This document shows positions 33,461-41,459 of a stretch of DNA of 64,000 nt, in pieces. Source of the DNA: Sphingopyxis sp. TUF1 (GTDB taxonomy: Bacteria; Pseudomonadota; Alphaproteobacteria; Sphingomonadales; Sphingomonadaceae); assembly GCF_036687315.1 (NCBI RefSeq), contig NZ_CP144683.1, positions 682,001 to 746,000 on the forward strand, given 5' to 3'. Each line of letters opens with the position of its first letter. The stretch's first letter is position 1. A program made the position numbers and the translations under genes. Under the pieces are notes generated by a model. That model did no database searches and had not been told where the DNA came from. It saw only the letters and a program-made list of their open reading frames with translations.

Positions 33461-34762
33461 ATGATCCATCAGTGCGTCGGTATCGGCATCGGGCCGTCCA
33501 ACCTCAGTCTCGCCTCGCTGCTCTATCCCTATAGAGGCGTGTCCTGCGCTTTTTTCGATCGAAAGCCCGAATTTGCGTGGCATGACGGGATGTATTTCCC
33601 TGGAGCGACGCTTCAGGTCGCCTTGTTCAAGGATCTGGTGACGCTGTCAGATCCGACAAATCCCTTTTCCTTCATTTCCTACCTCGTTGCCGAGGGAAAG
33701 ATTCATCACTTTCTGAATGCCCAATTCGATGCGGTTCCGCGGCGAGAGTTTCGCAACTATCTCAAATGGGCGAGCGACCTGAATGAAAATGTCCATTTTG
33801 GAGAAGAAGTCACCGAGGTCCGTTTCGACGGGCATTTCGTGGTGGAGACCCAACGACGCCGTATCCTTGCCGAGAATATCGCCATCGGCGTCGGGACCGA
33901 GGCGCATATTCCCGATTTCGCGCGAAAGCATCTGGGGCCGACGCAGTTCCACATCAGCGATTATGGCACCAAGGCCAAGTCGCTCAAGGGCAAGCGGGTC
34001 GTTATCGTCGGCGGCGGGCAGTCCGGCGCCGAAGCCTTTCTGGACAGCATCTCCTGCGAAAACGACTTGCGGCCTCGGCAGGTCATCTGGATTTCGCGCC
34101 GCGAGAATTTCCTGCCGATGGACGACTCCCCCTTCGTCAACGACTATTTCATGCCCTGCTTTTCCGATTACTTCTTTGGACAACACGCCGAATTCAAAAG
34201 GGCGTTTCTCGGCCGAAACATTCTGGCGAGCGACGGAATCTCCGAAAAGACGATCCGCGACATTTATCAACGGCTCTACACGCTCCGCTTCATCGAGAAT
34301 TGCGGCGACATGCCCGTCCTGATGCCCGGCCGAACGGTCGAGCAGATATGGGCGGACGGCCAGCAGTGGGGACTGTCGGTTGCGCATGATGCGACGGGGT
34401 TGGAGGAAAAGCCCGTCATTGCGGACATTGTCATTTGGGCGACCGGCTTTCGCAGCCACTCGATGCCGTTCCTCGATCCAATTGTGCCACGCCTTGAATA
34501 TGAAGGCACCGAAGTTCGGATCGACGCCAATTTCGCGGCGGTCTGGGACGGTCCGGCCGATCGCCGCATTTTCATGCTGAATGCCGCGCGGCAGCAACGC
34601 GGACTGGCGGAGCCCAATCTCAGCCTGATCGCCTGGCGCAGCCAGTGCGTGATCGACGCGATGCTGAAAGGGGCCAGCGGTAATCGCGCCGCCCACAAGC
34701 GATCCTTCGTTACCTGGCAGCCGATCGACGCCTGGACCGAGCGTCGGCATCGCGCGGTGTGA
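33461..34762 (+). CDS. Flavin-dependent lysine/ornithine N-monooxygenase (Spb38/Tri26-like)
   Basis: About 433 residues of the SidA/IucD/PvdA family: FAD loop CVGIGIGPSNLSLASLL, AWHDGMYFPGATLQVALFKDLVTLSDPTNPFSF (substrate region), NADPH loop VVIVGGGQSGAEAFL and the C-terminal ATGFRS. The family hydroxylates the side-chain amine of lysine or ornithine with NADPH and O2. Alone this would suggest a hydroxamate siderophore, but the next two genes are an FAD amine oxidase and a cupin-MetRS, which instead marks it as the N6-hydroxylysine-forming first step of hydrazine synthesis (inference from Spb38/Tri26). First gene of the right arm; start at 33461 behind GAGGGAGG. Confidence 0.9.
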   Translation: MIHQCVGIGIGPSNLSLASLLYPYRGVSCAFFDRKPEFAWHDGMYFPGATLQVALFKDLVTLSDPTNPFSFISYLVAEGKIHHFLNAQFDAVPRREFRNYLKWASDLNENVHFGEEVTEVRFDGHFVVETQRRRILAENIAIGVGTEAHIPDFARKHLGPTQFHISDYGTKAKSLKGKRVVIVGGGQSGAEAFLDSISCENDLRPRQVIWISRRENFLPMDDSPFVNDYFMPCFSDYFFGQHAEFKRAFLGRNILASDGISEKTIRDIYQRLYTLRFIENCGDMPVLMPGRTVEQIWADGQQWGLSVAHDATGLEEKPVIADIVIWATGFRSHSMPFLDPIVPRLEYEGTEVRIDANFAAVWDGPADRRIFMLNAARQQRGLAEPNLSLIAWRSQCVIDAMLKGASGNRAAHKRSFVTWQPIDAWTERRHRAV

Positions 34763-34770
34763 GAGAGCGG

Positions 34771-35838
34771 ATGCGCGAACGGGTCGTCGTCGTGGGCGCG
34801 GGGATTATCGGCGCCGTCATCATCCGGGAGATTCTGGCCGCGCGGCCGGAAACGGAGATCATCGCGGTCGATCGCGACTTGGTCGGATCGGGTGCATCGC
34901 GGCGGTCCGCCGGGCTGCATTTTGCGGCTGGCCGAACTGAACGCACGCGCGCCATGGCCGCGATGAGCGAAAGTTATTATCAAGCGCTCGCAGCCGGCGA
35001 TCCGAGCCTGCCAATCTATCCAGTGGCACTGGACGCAGTCGCATTCGGCGCAGCCGCACCGGCGGCGTGGGGTAATTTTGTCCATGCGGGACCGATCGAA
35101 ACGGCTCCGACCGGCCGCCAGGCAGCAATAGCCCAACCGCCGGGTGCTTCCGTCTGGTCGGTCCCCGCCTGTCACTATTGCGATGTCGAGGCCTTTGCAG
35201 CGCGCCTAGTCCGCGATGTCCGGAACGCGATCTCGCTGCTCGAGGGCGTCGCCGTCACGGCTGTTCGCGAGGAGAGCGGAGCCGTCGTTCTGCTGCTCTC
35301 CACCGGCGAGACATTGCGGGCGGACAAAGTGGTTCTGGCACCGGGCCCATGGGTGAATGCACCAGCGTGGCGTGCGCTGACTGCGCCGCTGGGCGTCCGC
35401 GTGAAAAAGGTCGTTGCCTGTCATCTGGACGCGGCGGTCGACGCGGCGGATGTCGCAGTCCTGTTCCCGGAGGAAGACGCGTTCCTGCTGCCGCTGCGGC
35501 ATCGCGGCCATTGGCTTTTCAGCTATACGTGCCCCGACTGGGACGTCGATCCCGACGCACCGCCGCGGGGTATCGATCGGCGCAATCTCGACGAGGCGCG
35601 GGCAGTGCTTCGGCGCTACGCACCCGAGCTGGCCGGGCGATTGCAGTCCGGCCGCCTATTCTGCGACGCTTACAGCCCGTCGCGCGAACCGATTGTCACC
35701 GCGCTTGGCGCAAGCGGGCGGATCGTCTTCGCCGGCGCGGCCAATGGATCGGGCTACCGTCTGGCGCCCGCCATCGCCGCCGAAACGGTGGCGCTGCTCG
35801 ATGATTGCCCCCCTGCCCCAGGAGCACGCGCGCGATGA
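34771..35838 (+). CDS. FAD-dependent amine/glycine-oxidase-like oxidoreductase (Spb39/Tri27-like)
   Basis: About 355 residues of the DAO/DadA family: FAD loop VVVVGAGIIGAVIIREIL, SGASRRSAGLHFA, VVLAPGPWVNAPAW and the C-terminal GRIVFAGAANGSGYRLAPAIAAE. In the known hydrazine pathways an enzyme of this class cleaves N6-(carboxymethylamino)lysine oxidatively at the lysine side, releasing hydrazinoacetic acid. The position between N-hydroxylase and cupin-MetRS fits that role. The frame also opens with GTG at 34759 overlapping the previous stop, but ATG 34771 (behind GAGAGCGG) gives a cleaner N-terminus. Its stop overlaps the next start (ATGA). Confidence 0.85.
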   Translation: MRERVVVVGAGIIGAVIIREILAARPETEIIAVDRDLVGSGASRRSAGLHFAAGRTERTRAMAAMSESYYQALAAGDPSLPIYPVALDAVAFGAAAPAAWGNFVHAGPIETAPTGRQAAIAQPPGASVWSVPACHYCDVEAFAARLVRDVRNAISLLEGVAVTAVREESGAVVLLLSTGETLRADKVVLAPGPWVNAPAWRALTAPLGVRVKKVVACHLDAAVDAADVAVLFPEEDAFLLPLRHRGHWLFSYTCPDWDVDPDAPPRGIDRRNLDEARAVLRRYAPELAGRLQSGRLFCDAYSPSREPIVTALGASGRIVFAGAANGSGYRLAPAIAAETVALLDDCPPAPGARAR

Positions 35839-38099
35839 AAATCATCACTCTGGATGAAAGCGTCTACTCGGCGGCGTTCGGCATCGAGATGGCCCCGATC
35901 AGCAGCCTGGCGGGCCCCGGCGGTGCCGCAAGCTTTGGTCGCGTGCTGCCGGGGACCGCGACAACGCCGCACCAGCATGACGAAGCCGAGGCCTTTGTCA
36001 TCCTCAAGGGGGTCGGCGAGCTGATCGTCGATAACGTCGTTTATCGGGTCGGCCCGGGCTCGGTGGCGGTGTTCGAGCCCTTTGAAACGCACATGCTGCG
36101 CAACCGGGGGCGCGAGCCGCTGGAGTTTCTGGACCTTTTCGGCCGCGATCCGGCGCGGGCGGCCGAAGCGGGTAAAAGCAGGAGCAGCGGCAAGCAACGC
36201 TTTGCCGATCGGCCGGTCTTCGTCTTTTCCACGCCGCCGACGCCGAACGGCGACCTGCATCTGGGCCATCTCTCCGGACCCTATCTCGGCGCCGACGTCT
36301 TCGTTCGATTCCAGCGCATGAACGGGGCCCAGGCCTATCACCTGACGGGGAGCGACGATTTCCAAAGCTATGTGGTCGCCCGCGCCCGCCAGGAAAACAG
36401 CGATCCCGCGCAGGTTGCCGCGCATTATGCCGCGGAGATACGCGCGACGCTGGCGCTCATGGACATCATCGTCGACCAGTTCACTGTGACCGGCACGGAC
36501 CCGACGTACCGCGCGGGGCTGCAGGATTTCTTCTCGCGCCTGGTTCGCTCGGGCGGGGTGCAGCGGCGAAAGGATGCGGCGCTGTTCGATGCCGGCACCG
36601 GCCAATATCTCTACGAGGTCGATGTCGGCGGGCTATGCCCGAGCTGCTCGGCGCCTGCCGGCGGCAACATCTGCGAAGAATGCGGCGAGCCCAATCTTTG
36701 CGTCGATATGGTCGAGGCAAAGTCGAGGATTTCCGGGACCGAACCCGCGCGCGGAACGGCCGATCGCTTCTCGCTGCCGCTGCACGATTTCCGCGAAACC
36801 GTGCTGGCGCATCACCGCATCGGCAAGGTTTCGCCGCGGCTTCAAGAACTTGCGCGACGTGTCTTTGCGCGCAAGGACTTTCATTTGCCGGTTACCCACC
36901 CTGCCGAATGGGGCGTGCCGCCGCTGGAGTCGGTCGAAGGGCGGCAGGTCATCTGGGTCTGGCCCGAAATGGCCTATGGCTTCCTGCACGGGATTGCCGA
37001 GCTGGGGCGCCGCCACGGGCGCGACTGGTCGGCGGATGCGCCCCAGCGCGACTGGAAAATCGTCCATTTCTTCGGTTACGATAACAGCTTCTATCACACG
37101 ATCCTGTATCCGGTGCTCTACGCGCTCGCCCACCCCGATTGGGCGTGCGACATCGAATATAATGTCAACGAATTCTACCTGCTCGGCGGCGAGAAATTTT
37201 CAACCAGTCGGCGGCACGCGATCTGGGGCAAGGACATATTGTCGCCCGAAACGGTCGATGCGGTGCGCTATTATCTCGCCCTGACGCGCGGCGAAACCGA
37301 GCGGACCAATTTCGAACTGGAAAGCTGTCAGGCCGCGATCTCCCGAACATTGGTCGGGCAGTGGCAAAGCTGGCTGAACGATCTGGGGGAGCGTATCGCA
37401 TCGCAGTTCGGCGGCTACGCCCCCGATGCCGGGGTGTGGTCGCCGATCCAGAGCGCCTTTCTCGCGCGGTTGCAGGCAAGGCTGGACGCGATCACGATCC
37501 ATTATGGCGCCGACGGCTTTTCGCTCAACGGCGTGATGCGCGAACTCAATGGGCTGGTCGAGGATGCGATCCGGTTCGCGGCGACGCACCGCTGCCTGTC
37601 GGGCGATCGCGATGCCCATGACGAATGGCGCACCGTCATCGCGCTCGAACTGGCCGCCGCGCGGCTGCTCGCGCAATGCGCCGCCCCCGTCATACCGCGC
37701 TTCGCGGGCAGGCTGGCGGAAGCGATCGGCGCCGACGGGGTCGCGGCGCATTGGGCGGACGGGGTCAGCTTGCTGCCGCCCGGCACCGAAATCAGGCTTG
37801 CGGGCGCATGTTTCTTCGCCGTTCCGGAGGCGGCATCGCTCACCCTGCCGCGATCGGGTCCGGATGCGATGCTCCGCGCGATCCTGAACCTCGCGCCTGA
37901 CGTGCCCATCGGATCGAAGGCGCCCGCCGATCTTGGCCTCACCTCGCTCGGCGCGATCACGCTCCAACACAGGCTGCAAACCGAATGCGGCGTCGAGCTT
38001 TCGATCGGCGACATATTGGAAGCCGCGACGATCGACGCGCTCTTTGCCGTCGTCGCCGCGCGAAACGCATCGCGTCAGGAGGAGGGAATCACGATATGA
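35835..38099 (+). CDS. Hydrazine synthetase: cupin-MetRS-like fusion with an extra C-terminal carrier protein
   Basis: 754 residues, three parts. (1) Residues ~1-105: cupin with TTPHQHDEAEAFVILKGVGE and EPFETHM, giving two His, a Glu and a further His for metal. (2) Residues ~125-640: methionyl-tRNA-synthetase-like ligase with HLGH (HIGH motif, near 142), two CxxC pairs (CPSC near 268, CEEC near 279) and KFSTS (KMSKS motif, near 455). (3) Residues ~690-750: acyl-carrier-like domain, LGLTSLGAITLQHRL with the likely phosphopantetheine serine near 704. Parts 1-2 match Spb40/Tri28, where the MetRS part activates glycine onto N6-hydroxylysine and the cupin helps form the N-N bond. The fused carrier is not part of the characterised enzymes I know. 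ATGA overlaps on both sides. Confidence 0.9.
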   Translation: MKIITLDESVYSAAFGIEMAPISSLAGPGGAASFGRVLPGTATTPHQHDEAEAFVILKGVGELIVDNVVYRVGPGSVAVFEPFETHMLRNRGREPLEFLDLFGRDPARAAEAGKSRSSGKQRFADRPVFVFSTPPTPNGDLHLGHLSGPYLGADVFVRFQRMNGAQAYHLTGSDDFQSYVVARARQENSDPAQVAAHYAAEIRATLALMDIIVDQFTVTGTDPTYRAGLQDFFSRLVRSGGVQRRKDAALFDAGTGQYLYEVDVGGLCPSCSAPAGGNICEECGEPNLCVDMVEAKSRISGTEPARGTADRFSLPLHDFRETVLAHHRIGKVSPRLQELARRVFARKDFHLPVTHPAEWGVPPLESVEGRQVIWVWPEMAYGFLHGIAELGRRHGRDWSADAPQRDWKIVHFFGYDNSFYHTILYPVLYALAHPDWACDIEYNVNEFYLLGGEKFSTSRRHAIWGKDILSPETVDAVRYYLALTRGETERTNFELESCQAAISRTLVGQWQSWLNDLGERIASQFGGYAPDAGVWSPIQSAFLARLQARLDAITIHYGADGFSLNGVMRELNGLVEDAIRFAATHRCLSGDRDAHDEWRTVIALELAAARLLAQCAAPVIPRFAGRLAEAIGADGVAAHWADGVSLLPPGTEIRLAGACFFAVPEAASLTLPRSGPDAMLRAILNLAPDVPIGSKAPADLGLTSLGAITLQHRLQTECGVELSIGDILEAATIDALFAVVAARNASRQEEGITI

Positions 38100-41000
38100 A
38101 TGCCGAAAGCATTCTGAAAACGGTCGCCGAGCGCGGCCTTGTCCTGTTGCGGAGCGGCTCCAACCTGCGGCTGGAGGGACCGCGGTCGGCGATCGACCCG
38201 GCGCTCGTTGGGCTGATCCGGGGCGCCAAATCCGAACTGATCGAGCATTTGCGGAGCGCGGCGGCGGATGACAGCGGGGGCATCGCGCTGACCCCGATGC
38301 AGGCAAGCTATTATTATGGCCGGCAGGATCATTTTGCGATGGGCGGCGTGTCCTCGCATGTCTACCGCGAGATCGAAGGCGTGTTCGATGCCGCCCGGCT
38401 CGAAGCGGCCTTTTCCGCGGTCGTCGCGCGGCACGGGATGCTGCGCACCCGCTTCGAAGACGATGCGACGCAGGTCGAGGTTGGTGCCGCGGAGGCGTCG
38501 CCGGTGCAAATCGCCGTGGCGGATCTGCGCGAGCTTCCGCGCGCCGCCCAGCTAGAAGCGCGGGACCGGACGCGGGCCGAAATGGCGCAGCAGGTGCTGC
38601 CCGCCAACGATGCCCCGCTCATCGACGTGCGGCTGACCATCTTCAGTGACGCCGACATGATCCTTCATGTCAGCCATGACGGGCTGATCATCGATGGCAG
38701 CAGCGCCTTCCTGTTCTTCGAGGATTGGCGCCGCGCCTATGAGACGCCGGATGATCCAGGAGTGTGCAACGCATTGCAGGTGTCGTTTTTCGATTATGTT
38801 CGCGCGCTCGCAGCTGCGCAGGCTGCCCCGGAATATCGGCGCGCGCGCGATTACTGGCTGAGCCGGCTGGACGCCATTCCACCGCATCCGCAGCTGCCGC
38901 TGTCCGGCAACCCCGCGACGATGAAGGCGCCGGTTTCGGTGCGCCACGAATTTCGGATCGAACCGGAGCGCTGGTCGGCGCTCAAGGCGCAGGCGGTCCG
39001 CGGGGCGCTCACACCGACGGCCGTGCTCGCCGCAGCCTATGCCGAGGTGTTGTCGCTATGGGGTGCTGGCGAGCGCTTCACGCTCAACGTCACCTTGGCG
39101 AACCGCTTGCCGATCCATCCCGACATCGACCGCGTCATCGGCAATTTCACCGATTGCATGCTGTTGCCGGTCGAGATCGATGTCCGCGCCGATTTTGCGG
39201 AGCGCGCTACCCTAATTCAGGCGAGGTTGCGCGAGGGGCTGGACCATCGCCAATTCTCCGGCCTCGACGTCATGCGCGAAATCGGCCAGCGCGCCGGCAC
39301 TGGGCAGGCGGCGCCGATGCCGTTCACCTTTAACAGCACGATAGGCGCCATTCCGGACGGTTCGGCGATCAGCGCCTGGGGGCGCGAAGTCTATTCGGTC
39401 AGCCAGACACCGCAGGTGTGGCTGAATGCCTTCGCATCGGAGAGCGACGGCGCGCTCCTAATCCAGATGGATTCGGTGGACGCGCTCTTCCCCGACGGGC
39501 TGATTGCCGCTCTGACGGGGAGCTATGAGCGGCTTCTCGTCGCGCTGGCAGAGGGCGACGCGGCGTGGGGACGGATCGATCAAGAACTTTTGCCGCCGGA
39601 CCAGCTTGTCCGGCGCCGGGCAGCCAATGACACCGCCACCGCCATCCCCCCTGAACAGCCCTATGCCCGCTTTCTGCACCATGCGGCGGCAGCGCCCGAC
39701 TCGGTGGCGATCGATTGCGGCACCAAGCGCCTCAGCTACGGCGAGTTGTGCGCCGGAGCCTGCGCGGTGGCGCGCTGGCTGAAGGGCAATGGGATCGGCC
39801 GCGACGATCTGGTCGGCATCGTGATGCACAAGGGGTGGGAACAGATCGTCTCGATCCTCGGCACCTGCCTCGCCGGCGCCGCCTATGTGCCGATCGAGGC
39901 GGGGCTTCCAGAGGCCCGGCGCGAAGCGCTGTTGTCGAACGGGTCGATCCGGTGCTCGCTGGTGCAGGATGCCGCTGCAGTGGAGAGCCGCGACGGCGCG
40001 GCGAGCCTGATCGTCGATGACGCCTTTCTGGAGCAGGCGCAGCATGGCGAAGCAGAAACGCGGCCCGACGAGTTCGCTCCCACCGACTCGTCGCAAGTCG
40101 ATCTAGCCTATGTCCTCTACACCTCGGGCTCGACCGGCATTCCAAAGGGCGTGATGGTCACACGGCGCAACCTGATCAATCTGGTCGCCGATAAGACAAG
40201 CCGCTTTGATATTTGCGCGACGGACCGTTTCTTCGCGGTCAGCAGTTGCAGCTTCGATTTGTCCGTTTTCGATATATTCGGAGCGCTCTCGGCCGGTGCG
40301 GCGCTCGTCATTCCCGAGGCGGCGCGCGCAACCGATCCCGGCCATTGGCTCGACCTCGCGACGCGGGCGGGCGTCACCGTATGGAATTCGGTGCCGGCGA
40401 TCGTGGGGTTGCTGGTCGACGAGGCGGCCGCGTCCGGCCGCGCGCTGCCGCCGACATTGCGGCTCGTGATGATGAGCGGGGATCGCATTCCGACGACGCT
40501 GCCGGGGCAGATCGCCGCATTGGGGCCCGATGTGCGGATCGTCAGCCTGGGCGGCCCGACCGAGACGACCGTGTGGAACATTCTCTACCCGATCGACGAT
40601 CCCGCTGCGATCGACGGACCCATTCCCTACGGCAAGCCGAACGCCAACAACCGCGCCTATATTCTTGATGCGCAGCGCCGCGAATGCCCCGATTGGGTGC
40701 CCGGCGAACTCCATGCCGCCGGCGAAGGGGTCGCCAAAGGCTATCTGGGCGACCCCGAACTGACCGCCGCGGCCTTTTTCGACCATGAGCCGCTGGGCGA
40801 ACGGCTCTATCGCACCGGCGACAGCGCTCGCTATCGACCCGACGGCAACATCGAAATTCTTGGCCGCGTCGATTTCCAGATCAAGCTCAACGGGTATCGC
40901 ATCGACCCGGCGGAGATCGAGGCGATCTTGGTCCGTCAGCCGGGGATCGCGGCGGCCGCCGTGGTGGGTTGCAGCACGCCCGATGGCCCTCGCCTCGTCG

Positions 41001-41458
41001 CCTGTCTGGTCGATGCCGATGACGGGACCGCGGTGGCGGAATGCCCATTGATTGCCGCGCTGGAAGCAGCTCTGCCCAGCTATATGGTGCCGCGGCAGTT
41101 CGTCTGGCTGGATCGCCTGGCGTTGACCGGCAACGGCAAGGTCGATCGCGCCTTGCTTGCCCGGACGGTGATAGCGGACACGCCCGACCCGGCCAGCGAA
41201 GCCGCGCGCGCGCCGTCAACCGAACTCGAAGCGAAGATTGTCGACATCTGGTCCGATATATTGCGAACCAACGCAATCGAGCCGGGCAGCGAATTCTACC
41301 AGCTGGGCGGCACGTCGCTGTCGGGCGTCCGGCTCCTCGCCCGTATCCGCAAGGAATTCGGCATATCGGTGCCGATTTCCAGACTGCCGCGGCTCGACAC
41401 GCCGCGAAAAATGGCAAGCCACCTCGATCAACTGCAATCCCATGCGCAGACCTCCTGA
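38096..41458 (+). CDS. NRPS module TubC-Cy-A(Cys-like)-T
   Basis: 1120 residues. N-terminus: TubC-type docking domain (ILKTVAERGLVLLRSGSNLRLEG...LIEHL, residues ~5-50). Next a cyclization domain: HDGLIIDGSS near 194 has the D-x4-D-x2-S signature in place of HHxxxDG. The adenylation domain is complete (YTSGSTGIPKG near 673, GGPTETTVW, YRTGDSAR, NGKVDR) and its specificity positions read D-L-F-N-M-S-L-V-W by hand, very close to the cysteine code DLYNLSLIW. Carrier domain: LGGTSLSGV near 1071. So the module should condense an upstream acyl thioester with cysteine and cyclise to a thiazoline. The upstream donor is probably the carrier fused to the hydrazine synthetase or the free ACP. No oxidase domain is embedded, no thioesterase. 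Confidence 0.92.
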   Translation: MNAESILKTVAERGLVLLRSGSNLRLEGPRSAIDPALVGLIRGAKSELIEHLRSAAADDSGGIALTPMQASYYYGRQDHFAMGGVSSHVYREIEGVFDAARLEAAFSAVVARHGMLRTRFEDDATQVEVGAAEASPVQIAVADLRELPRAAQLEARDRTRAEMAQQVLPANDAPLIDVRLTIFSDADMILHVSHDGLIIDGSSAFLFFEDWRRAYETPDDPGVCNALQVSFFDYVRALAAAQAAPEYRRARDYWLSRLDAIPPHPQLPLSGNPATMKAPVSVRHEFRIEPERWSALKAQAVRGALTPTAVLAAAYAEVLSLWGAGERFTLNVTLANRLPIHPDIDRVIGNFTDCMLLPVEIDVRADFAERATLIQARLREGLDHRQFSGLDVMREIGQRAGTGQAAPMPFTFNSTIGAIPDGSAISAWGREVYSVSQTPQVWLNAFASESDGALLIQMDSVDALFPDGLIAALTGSYERLLVALAEGDAAWGRIDQELLPPDQLVRRRAANDTATAIPPEQPYARFLHHAAAAPDSVAIDCGTKRLSYGELCAGACAVARWLKGNGIGRDDLVGIVMHKGWEQIVSILGTCLAGAAYVPIEAGLPEARREALLSNGSIRCSLVQDAAAVESRDGAASLIVDDAFLEQAQHGEAETRPDEFAPTDSSQVDLAYVLYTSGSTGIPKGVMVTRRNLINLVADKTSRFDICATDRFFAVSSCSFDLSVFDIFGALSAGAALVIPEAARATDPGHWLDLATRAGVTVWNSVPAIVGLLVDEAAASGRALPPTLRLVMMSGDRIPTTLPGQIAALGPDVRIVSLGGPTETTVWNILYPIDDPAAIDGPIPYGKPNANNRAYILDAQRRECPDWVPGELHAAGEGVAKGYLGDPELTAAAFFDHEPLGERLYRTGDSARYRPDGNIEILGRVDFQIKLNGYRIDPAEIEAILVRQPGIAAAAVVGCSTPDGPRLVACLVDADDGTAVAECPLIAALEAALPSYMVPRQFVWLDRLALTGNGKVDRALLARTVIADTPDPASEAARAPSTELEAKIVDIWSDILRTNAIEPGSEFYQLGGTSLSGVRLLARIRKEFGISVPISRLPRLDTPRKMASHLDQLQSHAQTS

Positions 41459-41459
41459 T

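Noticed and set aside
33461..34762. Hydroxamate siderophore pathway based on the N-hydroxylase
   Set aside because: The next genes are an FAD amine oxidase and a cupin-MetRS, not an N-formyl/acetyl transferase for hydroxamates, and no siderophore receptor or exporter lies in the cluster. The TonB receptor at 17.2-19.5 kb belongs to a catabolic unit.
33461..34762. Piperazate (KtzI/KtzT-like) N-N bond formation
   Set aside because: No KtzT-like small heme protein was found nearby; the cupin-MetRS gene gives a better explanation.
35835..38099. A second, antibiotic-resistant methionyl-tRNA synthetase
   Set aside because: It is fused to a cupin and a carrier domain, lies inside a biosynthetic operon with ATGA overlaps on both sides, and follows an N-hydroxylase and FAD oxidase.
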